NCBI RefSeq assembly: GCF_900103805.1
Contig: NZ_FNIB01000008.1
Location: forward strand, 124,001 to 188,000
Direction: 5' to 3'
Source of the DNA: Cryobacterium flavum
GTDB taxonomy: Bacteria; Actinomycetota; Actinomycetes; Actinomycetales; Microbacteriaceae
DNA: 64,000 nucleotides
Shown here: positions 52,872-62,235 of the stretch, piece by piece
Layout: every line of letters begins with the position of its first letter
Numbering within the stretch: the first letter of the stretch is position 1
The notes under the pieces: generated by a model
The model's database searches: none
The model's input: the letters and a program-made list of their open reading frames with translations, nothing else
Told to the model about the DNA's origin: nothing
Made by a program: the position numbers and the translations under genes

Positions 52872-54373
52872 GCGGCCACCTCCGGTGCGTGCGTCGCGGC
52901 GTACATCACATTCTGGGGAGTTGCCGTCGCGCGCGGCAGTTCCGCCGTAATCCGACCTTCACGCACCACGAGCACACGGTCCGCCATACCCATGACCTCC
53001 GGCAGTTCGGACGAAATCATCAGCAACGCGACGCCGGTTCCGGCCAGCTCGGACAGCAGGCGGTGCACCTCGGCCTTTGTGCCCACATCGATGCCACGGG
53101 TCGGCTCGTCCACGATCAGCAACTTCGGTTTTGTGGCCAGCCACTTCCCGAGTACGACCTTTTGTTGATTTCCGCCGGAAAGCATTTGTGCCTCGGTGTC
53201 GAGGGCATACATTTTGACCTGCAAGCGCGCCGCCCAAGTACGAGCGCTCGGCTCTTCGAGCGGTGCGATGATGAATCCGAATCGGGCCAGCTTGTGGCGG
53301 ATCGCGAGAGTGATGTTGCTCTGTATGCCCGCCGTCATCGCCAGGCCCTGCTTGCGCCGGTCCTCGGGAACGAAGCCAATGCCGAGTCGCATCGCCGCCG
53401 CGGGGCTCGTCCGGGGCACGCTGATACCGCCCATTCGAACCGATCCAGAGTCGTAGGGGTCCACGCCGAACACTGCGCGGGCGATCTCACTTCGACCGGC
53501 ACCGACGAGGCCGGCCAGGCAGACGATCTCACCCGAACGCACGGTGAAACTGACGTCCTGGAAAACTCCGGCGCTGGTCAGGTGCTCCACCTCGAGTACG
53601 GGTTCGCCGATCAGTGCTTCCTGCTTGGAGTACAGGTTGTCGACGCTTCGACCAACCATTTGATGGATGATCTCGTCTTCGGTCGTGACGGTCGTCAAGT
53701 TCGTGGCGACGTAACTGCCGTCCCTCATGACGGTGATGACATCGCAGAGGGCGAACACCTCGTCAAACCGATGGGAGATGAAGATGAGGCCCTTTCCCTC
53801 GTCGCGGAGCTGGCGTGCGATGCCCATTAGACGCTCGACCTCGATTCCCGACAGCGCCGCAGTCGGCTCGTCCATGACGATGACCTTGGCGCCGACCGAG
53901 ATTGACTTGGCGATTTCGACGACCTGCTGGTCTGCGATCGACAGTCCTCGCGCCTCGCGGTCGGGATCGATCGGCACGCCAAGCCTTTGCGTGAGCTCGC
54001 GAGTCTCGCGGCGCATTTTCGCGCGGTCCAGCGCGCCAAATCGGGTGTACGGCTGACGGCCAACGAAGAGGTTCTCGGCGACCGAAAGGTCGGGGAACAG
54101 CGTTGGCTCCTGGTAGATGACAGCGATGCCCGCGGCTTTTGCCTCGCGCGTGTTGTGAAAGTCGACGCTTTCCCCATCCAGCAGAAATGTGCCAGCGTCG
54201 CGGCGGTACAAACCGCCGATGATCTTGACGAGCGTCGACTTGCCCGCGCCGTTCTCGCCGATGACGGCATGGATAGAGCCGGCCTTGAGGACCAGCTCTG
54301 CGTTGACCAGCGCGGCCACCGCGCCGAAAGTCTTGGTAACGCCATGGAGTTCCAACAGTGCGGTGTAATTCAT
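52868..54373 (-). CDS. rhaT: Sugar ABC transporter ATPase, two ABC domains (RhaT type)
   Basis: A 501-residue ATPase with two nucleotide-binding domains. The first has Walker A GENGAGKSTL and the signature SIADQQ; the second has the degenerate Walker A LVGAGRSEIARAVFG and the signature LSGGNQQKVVLGKWL, as usual for ribose-type importers. The ATG at 54373 (MNYTALLELHGVTKTFG) overlaps the stop of the DUF4432 gene; longer upstream sequence is a shadow of that gene. It powers import through the two permeases. Confidence 0.93.
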   Translation of the reverse strand: MNYTALLELHGVTKTFGAVAALVNAELVLKAGSIHAVIGENGAGKSTLVKIIGGLYRRDAGTFLLDGESVDFHNTREAKAAGIAVIYQEPTLFPDLSVAENLFVGRQPYTRFGALDRAKMRRETRELTQRLGVPIDPDREARGLSIADQQVVEIAKSISVGAKVIVMDEPTAALSGIEVERLMGIARQLRDEGKGLIFISHRFDEVFALCDVITVMRDGSYVATNLTTVTTEDEIIHQMVGRSVDNLYSKQEALIGEPVLEVEHLTSAGVFQDVSFTVRSGEIVCLAGLVGAGRSEIARAVFGVDPYDSGSVRMGGISVPRTSPAAAMRLGIGFVPEDRRKQGLAMTAGIQSNITLAIRHKLARFGFIIAPLEEPSARTWAARLQVKMYALDTEAQMLSGGNQQKVVLGKWLATKPKLLIVDEPTRGIDVGTKAEVHRLLSELAGTGVALLMISSELPEVMGMADRVLVVREGRITAELPRATATPQNVMYAATHAPEVAA

Positions 54374-55368
54374 GCTGCGCTCACGTCGATTTCGATCACA
54401 TAGGTACGGCTCTCGCCCGGCTCCAGTCGGGGCAACGTGCCGTTGGTGCGGGCAGCGGCGCGGCCCTGGATTTCGGGGGTGTTTGCAGGTTCGAGACCCA
54501 GCACATAGTGCTTTGTGGCGGTCAGTTTCCATTGAAAGATCGCCGGTAGCGTCTCGGAGTAACGGAGGGTGAATGTCAATCCCCGGGCCGCGTTGGTCAC
54601 CCGGGCGACGCGCTCATCGCCAGCGGTGTGGATATAGACCTGCTCGCGCGTGCCGGCCTTGGGCTCACCAATTTCAGCCCGCTGGTTGAAACCAGTGGCC
54701 GCGTCGGGGTCACGGGACGTTACGGAGGCGGCGGGGATGTCGATGACGGTCCCAGCGTCGAGCAGCGGCCACCCGAGGTTGACGTGGTAGAGCACCATGT
54801 GTGGGCTCACGCTCTCGCCCTCGTTCGTCACGGTGTCCTCGATCGTGAAGGAGGTGGACCCGACACGCGAGGTGATGCGGCGGCGCAGCACGAGATTCTC
54901 CTGGAATACGCCCGTCTGGCGTACATCCCCGGCCACGGTGATCAGCTCGGGAGTCACTGTGACCTCCGTCACCCGCGCCGGCACGGCCCCGATGCGGCCG
55001 TGCATGCCGGACACGCCATCCTCATCGTCGGCGGGCGGGCCGAAGGTGTCGAGTCCACAGGTCGTCACGAGGCCACCGCCAAAGGTGCGGAGCCACCCTC
55101 GCCCGGCAGGCTCGTATGCGTCGGGACGCGTGATGCCAGTCGATGAGAGCCAGGCAAGCGGGATCCCATTAATGGTCGCGGCACCAATATCGAGGGCGCG
55201 GTCGGGATGAACGTCGAACTCGAACCCGCCGCCGTTCACCACTCGGAATCGGCGAGCACCACGTGCCGGACCATCATCCTCAACGAAGCGATCGACGCGC
55301 GCGACCTGATCAAGCGATCCGACCCGGAGGAGGGCCTGGCCGACGGGGGTTCCGAAGATTTCAGACAA
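54370..55368 (-). CDS. DUF4432 aldose-1-epimerase-like protein
   Basis: A 332-residue protein of the galactose-mutarotase-like superfamily (DUF4432). Recognisable segments are NGGGFEFDVHPDRALDIGAATINGIPLAW, GWLRTFGGGLVTTCGLDTFG and the His in SGMHGRIGA and VLYHVNLGWPLL. It probably interconverts sugar anomers or acts on a rhamnose-derived sugar before isomerisation. It overlaps the cupin gene by 8 bases and the ATPase by 4, within the translationally coupled transporter operon. Confidence 0.85.
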   Translation of the reverse strand: MSEIFGTPVGQALLRVGSLDQVARVDRFVEDDGPARGARRFRVVNGGGFEFDVHPDRALDIGAATINGIPLAWLSSTGITRPDAYEPAGRGWLRTFGGGLVTTCGLDTFGPPADDEDGVSGMHGRIGAVPARVTEVTVTPELITVAGDVRQTGVFQENLVLRRRITSRVGSTSFTIEDTVTNEGESVSPHMVLYHVNLGWPLLDAGTVIDIPAASVTSRDPDAATGFNQRAEIGEPKAGTREQVYIHTAGDERVARVTNAARGLTFTLRYSETLPAIFQWKLTATKHYVLGLEPANTPEIQGRAAARTNGTLPRLEPGESRTYVIEIDVSAA

Positions 55369-56599
55369 CGCCCAGCTCCAGATTTCCGGGACCGAAATGC
55401 TTCAGGATGACGATGTCATCGGTTGCGCTGCGGTTGGTGATCGTGACGCCAGCACGGGCCGCCGATTCGGAGACGAAGAACTCGTCCTGGCTGAGTTGCC
55501 CGAAACGGATGAGCGTCGCTGCCTGCGCGTCATGCACTCCGAAAGTGCCGCCGCCCTGAACAAAGAGGGCGCCGTAAGCATCCTGGTCCCTGATCGTTAC
55601 CGTTTGGCCTGGGCGTACCGTGAGCTCTTTGGCGCTAAATGAGGTGGAGCGGAAGACGATCCAGTTCTCGACATAGCTTGAACCGCCGTCGGCCGCTGAC
55701 GTGGAGGTGCTGTACGGACGCATGAACCGGTTGGGTACAAAATCGACGTCAAGATTCTTTTTCCAGTCCAAAAGGTCGAGAAGAAACTCATAGTCGCCGT
55801 GGTGCGTTGGGGGCACGTCCTTCCAGAGCAACTCCTCGGGGACCTCCTTGTTGTTACTCCACGATTCGCACATTGCGAACACGTCGCTGGCGGATTGCGG
55901 CTCATAGGTGCAGATGCTCGCCGGAGCGTGCAGAACACCCGCCGGAATGTCCCATCCCGTTCCAAGTTGAGTTCGGTATCCGAGCGACAGATCGGTGATG
56001 CGATTGTCGCCACCATCGGCGAAGCGCATGAGACGCTCCTTGACCTGGTCGCGGGTAGTGCCCGGCTGAAATCCGAAAAAGGAGATGGGTTGCAGGCCCA
56101 GGTTGTCGTTCATATGGGGCGAGTAGTAGTACGCCTCTGGCTTTCCTACCTTGTCGACGAGTGCGGCCTTCTCGTCAGAGTGGTGCACGTGGAAGGGCAG
56201 GGGCATCAGGTTGTCGTAGAACTTGGAGTACATCGTCCAGCCTCCGAAGCGGTCCCACAATCGCGACCCGATCACGTCGGCCTTATGGTGCTCGACAAAA
56301 TCATCGAAGGGCAGGAGGCCGCCGTCGGGGTCGACGACGAGGCTGAGGCCTTCGTGGGCCCCGGTGAGTGGACCGTTGTCAGCGCGAATCGACGAGGCAA
56401 GCCAGCGCTCGTCAATGCCGCCGCGCCCCTGGCCGAGCGGGAAATAGTCATCCGGGTGCAGTCGGATGCGCTTGCCAGGAGTGCAAAAAGCACGGGGAAC
56501 CCAGGTGGGTGCAAACCGAACAATTCCCTTGCCGGCGTCCAACGCACGATCGTGCGCGGTTGCCGATGTGACGATATTTTCGTAGGCCTCAGAGGTCAT
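55361..56599 (-). CDS. Cupin-type sugar isomerase-like protein (mannose-6-P isomerase fold)
   Basis: A 412-residue protein with a type I phosphomannose isomerase-like layout: metal-binding PLPFHVHHSDEKAALVDKVGKPEAYYYSPH in the first cupin, DIPAGVLHAPASICTYEPQ for the last ligand, and a second cupin-like segment near the C-terminus (LTVRPGQTVTIRDQDAYG). It is first in the leftward operon, directly behind the strong promoter. The exact substrate is unknown; sugar isomerase or sensor-like roles are both possible. The ATG at 56599 is preferred over a GTG 9 bases upstream. Confidence 0.8.
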   Translation of the reverse strand: MTSEAYENIVTSATAHDRALDAGKGIVRFAPTWVPRAFCTPGKRIRLHPDDYFPLGQGRGGIDERWLASSIRADNGPLTGAHEGLSLVVDPDGGLLPFDDFVEHHKADVIGSRLWDRFGGWTMYSKFYDNLMPLPFHVHHSDEKAALVDKVGKPEAYYYSPHMNDNLGLQPISFFGFQPGTTRDQVKERLMRFADGGDNRITDLSLGYRTQLGTGWDIPAGVLHAPASICTYEPQSASDVFAMCESWSNNKEVPEELLWKDVPPTHHGDYEFLLDLLDWKKNLDVDFVPNRFMRPYSTSTSAADGGSSYVENWIVFRSTSFSAKELTVRPGQTVTIRDQDAYGALFVQGGGTFGVHDAQAATLIRFGQLSQDEFFVSESAARAGVTITNRSATDDIVILKHFGPGNLELGVV

Positions 56600-56657
56600 C
56601 GGTGACACTCATCTTTCAGTTCGTGCATCACCCAGGAGGCAACGCTGCCAACAGGAC

Positions 56658-56672
56658 CGGTTCAATGAACCG
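56658..56672. promoter_or_regulatory. Perfect 15-bp palindrome, candidate operator of the transport operon
   Basis: CGGTTCA-A-TGAACCG is a perfect inverted repeat that starts about 10 bases after the -10 box of the leftward promoter, covering roughly +3 to +18. This is the position of a repressor roadblock. LacI or DeoR of the locus is the likely ligand; the odd-centred symmetric form fits LacI-family sites. Confidence 0.6.
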
Positions 56673-56681
56673 TCTTTTGGG

Positions 56682-56710
56682 ACAGTAACACCACACTCGT
56701 TGTGCGTCAA
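56682..56710 (-). promoter_or_regulatory. Promoter of the leftward rhamnose transport operon
   Basis: TTGACG (56705-56710), a 17-base spacer and TACTGT (56682-56687) give a near-consensus housekeeping promoter. The expected start is near 56675, giving a 5' leader of about 75 bases to the cupin gene. Confidence 0.7.
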
Positions 56711-56814
56711 TATATTTATTCAACACACATTCGCTCCCACAAACTCAGGCAGATAAGTGTATTAGTGTTAGGTAACGCGAAAAGTTAACATACAAGTCAC
56801 AAAGAATCGAGACC

Positions 56815-57579
56815 GTGGTGGCCACAACCGGAAGTACCGAATCCGAAGAGCGACGCCGGCAATTGCTGGCCTCGCTTGAGCACGAGAACGTCATTCGACT
56901 GACCGAGGCCGCAGGGACTCTCGGTGTCTCAGCCATGACCATCCGTCGTGATCTGGCCGATCTCGAGGCGGAAGGACTCCTGCGCCGCGTGCGTGGCGGA
57001 GCGATCTCGGTCATCGGCCCACGCCCCTTCGAAGAGCGGCGTTCCGTGCGCTCGCGGGCGAAAGAACTCATCGCAGACAAAGCTCTGGCTCTGGTTCCAC
57101 GTTTCGGTTCTATCGCTTTCGATGCGTCGACGACCGTTGGAACCATGGCGAGCAGGCTGGGTCCGAGGTCCGGTCTCATCGTGAGTACGAATTCCTATCC
57201 GACCTACGCGAGTCTCAAAGGAACCCTCGGAGTGAACCCCATTCTCATCGGTGGCGAGACGGAAGAATCAACGGACACGTTCGTGGGCCCACTGGCGGTA
57301 CAGGCCGCCCAATCGTTGCGCTACGTCAGGTTCTTCGCATCGGCCAGTGCCGTGGACGCCACGTTCGGGACCACTGAGGTTTCGCTGGCCGAAGCGCAGA
57401 TGAAGCAGGCCTTCGCTCGGGTGTCCAAGGAGATCGTGCTCTGCATCGACTCGTCGAAGCTGCACCAGCAGGCCACGGCGGCGTCCCTGGAATTGTCGAA
57501 GATTGCAGTTCTCATCACCGAGCTCGACCCGGGCGACAGCCAGCTCGATGAGTTTCGAGATCGCGTCGAGTTGCGCTGA
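56815..57579 (+). CDS. DeoR-family transcriptional regulator
   Basis: A 254-residue regulator. The DeoR headpiece is SEERRRQLLASLEHENVIRLTEAAGTLGVSAMTIRRDLADLEAEGLLRRVRGGAI, followed by the sugar-phosphate sensor domain (AFDASTTVGTMASRL, NSYPTYASL, FASASAVDATFGTTEVSLAEAQMKQA). The start is GTG at 56815 or the adjacent GTG; no strong ribosome-binding site is seen. It stands divergent from the transport operon and 122 bases before the catabolic genes, so it probably controls both. Confidence 0.92.
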   Translation: MVATTGSTESEERRRQLLASLEHENVIRLTEAAGTLGVSAMTIRRDLADLEAEGLLRRVRGGAISVIGPRPFEERRSVRSRAKELIADKALALVPRFGSIAFDASTTVGTMASRLGPRSGLIVSTNSYPTYASLKGTLGVNPILIGGETEESTDTFVGPLAVQAAQSLRYVRFFASASAVDATFGTTEVSLAEAQMKQAFARVSKEIVLCIDSSKLHQQATAASLELSKIAVLITELDPGDSQLDEFRDRVELR

Positions 57580-57617
57580 AGCAGCCACGAACGAGTCGTG
57601 ACCTTTCGTGTGCTTAT

Positions 57618-57633
57618 TTGTTATGTTTCACAA
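57618..57633. promoter_or_regulatory. Candidate DeoR site before the catabolic genes
   Basis: TTGTTATGTTTCACAA is an imperfect palindrome (TTGT...ACAA). A related TTGTATGTTAAC occurs on the opposite strand at about 56781-56792 before the regulator gene. Shared AT-rich sites at both promoters would fit control by the DeoR protein. Confidence 0.35.
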
Positions 57634-57701
57634 CTGCGCACATTTAGCGTATGGTCATCCAGCAGACCACCTTCACCGACGCAGGAGCAGGAGCCAGAAC
57701 G

Positions 57702-59738
57702 ATGACGAACCGAACCGCGGCCGAACTGGTCGCTCGCAGCAACAGGCTGGGCAGCGATCCCAAGGTTACAAACTTCGCTGGTGGAAACACCTCCGCCAAG
57801 GGCACCGACACCGACCCCGTCACGGGCGAGCCGGTCGAATTGATCTGGATCAAGGGTTCCGGCGGCGACCTCGGCACGCTGGCCGCCTCCGGTCTTGCCG
57901 TGCTGCGCGTCGACCGGTTTCGCGCCCTGCAACACGTGTACCCGGGGGTGGAGCGCGAGGACGAGATGGTGGGAGCATTCGACTACTGCCTACATGGCAC
58001 CAATGGTGCGACACCGTCGATCGATACCTCGATGCATGCATTAGTCGATGCCCAGCACGTCGACCATCTGCACCCCGACTCGGGCATCGCGATCGCAACC
58101 GCCACCGACGGCGAAGCGCTGACCAAGAAGATTTTCGGCTCCAAGGTGCTTTGGGTACCGTGGCGCCGACCCGGATTCCAACTCGGACTCGACATCGCTG
58201 TGCTCCAGAAGCAAAATCCGGATGCCATTGGGTGCATCCTCGGCGGACACGGCATCACGGCGTGGGGCGAGACATCGACTACATGCGAGGCGAACAGCCG
58301 CTGGATTATCGACACCGCCCAGGCCTACATCGATGCGATGGGTTCGAAGACACCGTTCGGTGCTGCAGTCGCCGAGAATACCGCGCTGCCACAGCACGAA
58401 CGCCGAGCCAAAGCCGCCGCTCTCGTTGCCACGATTCGAGGCATCGCCTCGCAGGACAAGCCGATGGTCGGCCACTTCACCGACGACCCCCGCGTGCTGG
58501 AATTTCTCGGTAGTGCCAATGCAGCCAAACTTGCTGCTCTCGGCACAAGCTGCCCAGACCATTTTCTGCGGACCAAGGTCAAGCCGATGTTGCTCGACTT
58601 GCCGGCCGGAGCATCCGTCGCAGCGTCTATCGAGCGACTGAAGACACTCCATGAGGCCTACCGCGTCGACTACACCGCCTATTACGACAAGCATGCAGCC
58701 TCAGACAGCCCCGCCATGCGCGGCGCAGATCCGGCCATCGTTTTGGTTCCTGGGGTCGGAATGTTCAGTTACGGTGCCACGAAACAGGTCGCTCGCGTGG
58801 CCGGGGAATTCTATCTCAACGCCATCAATGTCATGCGGGGCGCCGAGGCGCTCTCCACCTATAGCCCGATCTCCGACGCAGAAAAATTCCGCATTGAATA
58901 TTGGGCACTCGAGGAGGCGAAGCTGCAGCGGATACCGAAACCCAAGAGCCACCAAGGCCGGATCGCCCTCGTCACCGGAGCGGCATCGGGCATTGGCAAA
59001 GCCATCGCCACACGGCTCGCGGCTGATGGCGCCTGCGTCGTCGTCGCGGACCTCGACCTGGAGAAGGCGCAGGCGGCGGCAGCGGAATTAGGTTCCGTCG
59101 ATGTGGCCATCGGCGTCGCTGTCGACGTCTCCGACGCCGACGCCGTGAAAGCCGCGGTCGATGCAACGCTGATGGCATTCGGCGGTCTGGATCTTGTCGT
59201 GAACAACGCCGGGCTGTCCATTGCGCGCTCATTGCTGGAGACCACTGAGACCGAATGGGATCTGCTCCACAACGTCATGTCCAAGGGATCGTTCCTGGTC
59301 TCGCGCGCCGCAGCGAGCGCCCTCATCGAGCAGGGAATGGGCGGCGACATCGTCTATATCTCCTCGAAGAACTCGATCTTCGCTGGCCCGGATAACATCG
59401 CATATTCGGCGGCAAAGGCCGACCAGTCACACCAGGTTCGGTTGCTCGCTGCTGAGCTGGGCGGGTATGGAATCCGCGTCAACGGCATCAACCCTGACGG
59501 TGTCGTGCGGGGTTCTGGCATCTTCGCGTCGGGCTGGGGCGCTAATCGGGCCAAGACCTACGGCGTCAGTGAAGAGAACCTGGGCCAGTTCTACGCTGAC
59601 CGAACTATATTGAAACGGGAGGTCATTCCCGAGAACGTCGCTGACGCGGTGTGGGTGCTCACCGGCCCCGCATTGAGCCGGACGACGGGTGTGCATATCC
59701 CGGTCGACTCCGGCGTCGCCGCCGCGTTCCTGCGATGA
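57702..59738 (+). CDS. rhaD: Bifunctional rhamnulose-1-phosphate aldolase / lactaldehyde dehydrogenase
   Basis: Cleaves L-rhamnulose-1-phosphate to DHAP and L-lactaldehyde, then oxidises the aldehyde to lactate. The first part (about 1-400) is a class II aldolase: NFAGGNTSAKGT, IKGSGGDLG, HVDHLHPDSGIAIATA and GGHGITAWGETS. The second (about 420-678) is a short-chain dehydrogenase: GAASGIGKAIATRLAADG, NNAGLS, the catalytic Ser in YISSKNS and the SxxK-type YSAAKAD. The ATG at 57702 has AGGAG 8 bases upstream; an in-frame ATG at 57651 is less likely. The rhamnulokinase gene follows by 4 bases. Confidence 0.93.
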   Translation: MTNRTAAELVARSNRLGSDPKVTNFAGGNTSAKGTDTDPVTGEPVELIWIKGSGGDLGTLAASGLAVLRVDRFRALQHVYPGVEREDEMVGAFDYCLHGTNGATPSIDTSMHALVDAQHVDHLHPDSGIAIATATDGEALTKKIFGSKVLWVPWRRPGFQLGLDIAVLQKQNPDAIGCILGGHGITAWGETSTTCEANSRWIIDTAQAYIDAMGSKTPFGAAVAENTALPQHERRAKAAALVATIRGIASQDKPMVGHFTDDPRVLEFLGSANAAKLAALGTSCPDHFLRTKVKPMLLDLPAGASVAASIERLKTLHEAYRVDYTAYYDKHAASDSPAMRGADPAIVLVPGVGMFSYGATKQVARVAGEFYLNAINVMRGAEALSTYSPISDAEKFRIEYWALEEAKLQRIPKPKSHQGRIALVTGAASGIGKAIATRLAADGACVVVADLDLEKAQAAAAELGSVDVAIGVAVDVSDADAVKAAVDATLMAFGGLDLVVNNAGLSIARSLLETTETEWDLLHNVMSKGSFLVSRAAASALIEQGMGGDIVYISSKNSIFAGPDNIAYSAAKADQSHQVRLLAAELGGYGIRVNGINPDGVVRGSGIFASGWGANRAKTYGVSEENLGQFYADRTILKREVIPENVADAVWVLTGPALSRTTGVHIPVDSGVAAAFLR

Positions 59739-59742
59739 CCCG

Positions 59743-61167
59743 ATGACCCGCGCAGCTGTCGCCGCAATCGATCTCGGCGCGACCAGTGGACGTGTCGTGG
59801 TCGGTCGCTTCGACGCTGACACTGTGCGCCTAGACGTAGTCGAGCGATTCTTGAACAACCCCGTGCGCTGCTGGGAGGGAACAACAGACGGGCTGCACTG
59901 GAACGTGCTCGAACTGTTTCGTTCAGCCCTGATCGGCCTCCGCAAAGCAGTGATTGATGAGCCTGATCTGCGCAGCATCGGAATTGATGCCTGGGGGCTC
60001 GACTATGGGTTGTTGCGTGGCGGTGCGCTGCTCGGCAATCCCTACTCGCACCGCGACGAGCGCACACTCGAGGGCGTGCGGGCGACCCATGAGCTCGTCT
60101 CGCAGAAGGAACTGTATGCCGCCAGCGGTATGCAGTTCATGCCGATAAACACCGTCTATCAGTTCACCGCCGACCGGCTTGCCGGACGGGTGCAAGCTGG
60201 CGATACAGCCCTGTTGATACCCGATCTCATGGGGTATTGGCTGACTGGCGTGCCTGTCGCCGAGCACACCAACGCCTCGACGACGGGTTTGCTGGACATA
60301 CACACGCGAGGTTGGTCGACCAAGCTGGCGAACAGCCTCGGCTTCACAGCGAGCCTGTTCCCGCAGTTGGTCGAACCTGGAACGACGCTCGGCCTACTGC
60401 TGCCGACCGTGCAAGCCGAGGTTGGCGGGCAGATCCCCGTTGTCACCGTGGGGTCGCACGACACGGCCTCAGCCGTGGTCGGAGTGCCTGCCCGGGGCGA
60501 TGAATTCGCCTACGTCTCGTGCGGTACCTGGGCGCTCGCCGGGGTCGAACTGGAAATGCCCGTGCTCAGCGAGGCGGCCCGCGTCGCCAATTTCACTAAC
60601 GAAAGCGGACTGGACGGTCGCATCCGCTTTCTGCAGAACATCACGGGACTCTGGCTGCAGTCGGAGAGCATCCGCACGTGGGAGCGGGCGGGACTTCAGA
60701 TCGACCTTCCTGCACTCATCCGTGAGGCCGCGGCCCTACCGCGCGGTTCGGTGTTCGATGCCAACGATCCGCGCCTGCTCACGCCTGGCGACATGCCCGC
60801 GCGCATTGCGCAGTGCTGCCTCGAGGCCAATCAGCCTGTGCCGCACACTCTGGCGGAGGTCACGCGCGCAATTTGCGAGAGCCTGGCCGAGGCGTTTGCA
60901 CACACCGTTCGCACCGCTTCGGAGCTGTCGGGCAAGACCGTGAGGGTCATCCACATCGTTGGCGGCGGATCGCAAAACGCCCTCCTGTGCCAGTTGACCG
61001 CCGACCGCAGTGGACTGCCCGTGATCGCTGGTCCGGTCGAGGCAACCGCCTTCGGAAACGTGCTCGTGCAGGCGCGCACCGGGCGGCTCATCTCGGGCAG
61101 CCTCGAGGCGATGCGGGCCGTCATAACCCGGTCGGTGACGCTGCAGCATTACGCGCCGCGCGGGTGA
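59743..61167 (+). CDS. rhaB: Rhamnulokinase
   Basis: It phosphorylates L-rhamnulose at C1. The 474-residue FGGY kinase shows AAIDLGATSGRVVVGRFD, DAWGLDYGLL, NPYSHRDERT, VTVGSHDTASAVVGVP and HIVGGGSQNALLCQLTADRSGLPVIAGPVEATAFGNVLVQA, the rhamnulokinase pattern. The ATG at 59743 is 4 bases after the aldolase stop. With rhaI on the other arm it completes the phosphorylating rhamnose pathway. Confidence 0.94.
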   Translation: MTRAAVAAIDLGATSGRVVVGRFDADTVRLDVVERFLNNPVRCWEGTTDGLHWNVLELFRSALIGLRKAVIDEPDLRSIGIDAWGLDYGLLRGGALLGNPYSHRDERTLEGVRATHELVSQKELYAASGMQFMPINTVYQFTADRLAGRVQAGDTALLIPDLMGYWLTGVPVAEHTNASTTGLLDIHTRGWSTKLANSLGFTASLFPQLVEPGTTLGLLLPTVQAEVGGQIPVVTVGSHDTASAVVGVPARGDEFAYVSCGTWALAGVELEMPVLSEAARVANFTNESGLDGRIRFLQNITGLWLQSESIRTWERAGLQIDLPALIREAAALPRGSVFDANDPRLLTPGDMPARIAQCCLEANQPVPHTLAEVTRAICESLAEAFAHTVRTASELSGKTVRVIHIVGGGSQNALLCQLTADRSGLPVIAGPVEATAFGNVLVQARTGRLISGSLEAMRAVITRSVTLQHYAPRG

Positions 61168-61289
61168 CATCGCGCCGGAATACGCCCGCACGGGAGGGGG
61201 TTGATCAAGCGTTTCTGGTGCACCGGCATATTCCGTCTGTCAGACTCGGCGTTAATCGCACGACGCGACCACCGAACTGAATGGATCCC

Positions 61290-62210
61290 ATGAGCAAGCA
61301 CCTTGTTGTTGGAGCCGGCCTCATCGGCCGCCCCCTGGCCGAACGCCTCGCAGCGCGCGGCGACACCGTGACCATTGCCACCCGCTCGGGCTCGGCCGCC
61401 GCAGGCGCGACTGCTCTGGTACTGGATGCGAGTGATCCGGCAGCTTTTACGCACGCCGCAGCTAATGCTTCCACCATCTTTCTCTGCACGAATCCGCCCT
61501 ATACCGATTGGGCTGCACAATGGCCGCCCATCTACGAGGCGGTGATTGCCGCCGCATCCGCTACCGGTGCCAGGATCGTCGTGATGGGTAACCTGTATTC
61601 CTATGGGTCACCGACCGGCGCCATGACCGAACACTCGAGCGAAACGACCACCGAAGCCAAGGGACTCATTCGCCGCGAAGGTTGGGCAAAGTTGCGCGCC
61701 GCGCATGACGCCGGCCACATTCGTGCTGTCGAGGTGCGGGCCAGTGACTACTTCGGGCCTGGGGCCACCGGCACCGCGCACCTGGGCGAAGCGTTTTTCA
61801 CCGCTGTTCTTCGCTCAAAGACGGCTCATGTCGTGGGTAAGCCGCACCTCGCGCACAGCTGGAGCTACCTGCCCGACATCGTGACCACGCTCATCGCCGC
61901 GGCAGACTACACCGGCGACTGGGGCCGAATCTGGCACGTTCCGAGCGGTACCGTCAGCCGTGTCGACATCGTGGGGCAACTCAATGCGCACTACGGCACA
62001 CGGGGAAAAGTCACCGGCTATCCGCAGCTGTTGCTGCGGTCCCTCGGGGTGGCCAATCCGATGATGCACGAAGTGTGGGCGTCGAGTTACCAGTTCGTGG
62101 TGCCGTTCGTGATTGATGCGACCGAGACCGAGCGTGAACTCGGTGTCGCCGCCACGTCGTGGAACGAGGCACTCATCGCCACCGCGGAGAGCTACCGCAG
62201 CCAGATCTGA
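61290..62210 (+). CDS. NAD(P)-binding epimerase/dehydratase-like oxidoreductase
   Basis: A 306-residue protein with the Rossmann motif VVGAGLIGRPLAERLAARGDTV at the N-terminus and the extended short-chain fold of NAD-dependent epimerases. A catalytic Tyr-like region is MGNLYSYG, and downstream sequence includes VRASDYFGPGATGTAH and HSWSYLPDIVTTLIAAADY. ATG at 61290 (MSKHLVVGAG) or 61281. It is 122 bases after rhaB in the same direction, so membership in the rhamnose operon is uncertain. Substrate unknown. Confidence 0.85.
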   Translation: MSKHLVVGAGLIGRPLAERLAARGDTVTIATRSGSAAAGATALVLDASDPAAFTHAAANASTIFLCTNPPYTDWAAQWPPIYEAVIAAASATGARIVVMGNLYSYGSPTGAMTEHSSETTTEAKGLIRREGWAKLRAAHDAGHIRAVEVRASDYFGPGATGTAHLGEAFFTAVLRSKTAHVVGKPHLAHSWSYLPDIVTTLIAAADYTGDWGRIWHVPSGTVSRVDIVGQLNAHYGTRGKVTGYPQLLLRSLGVANPMMHEVWASSYQFVVPFVIDATETERELGVAATSWNEALIATAESYRSQI

Positions 62211-62235
62211 TCGAGGCGCTTCTGCAGCCGGTGCC

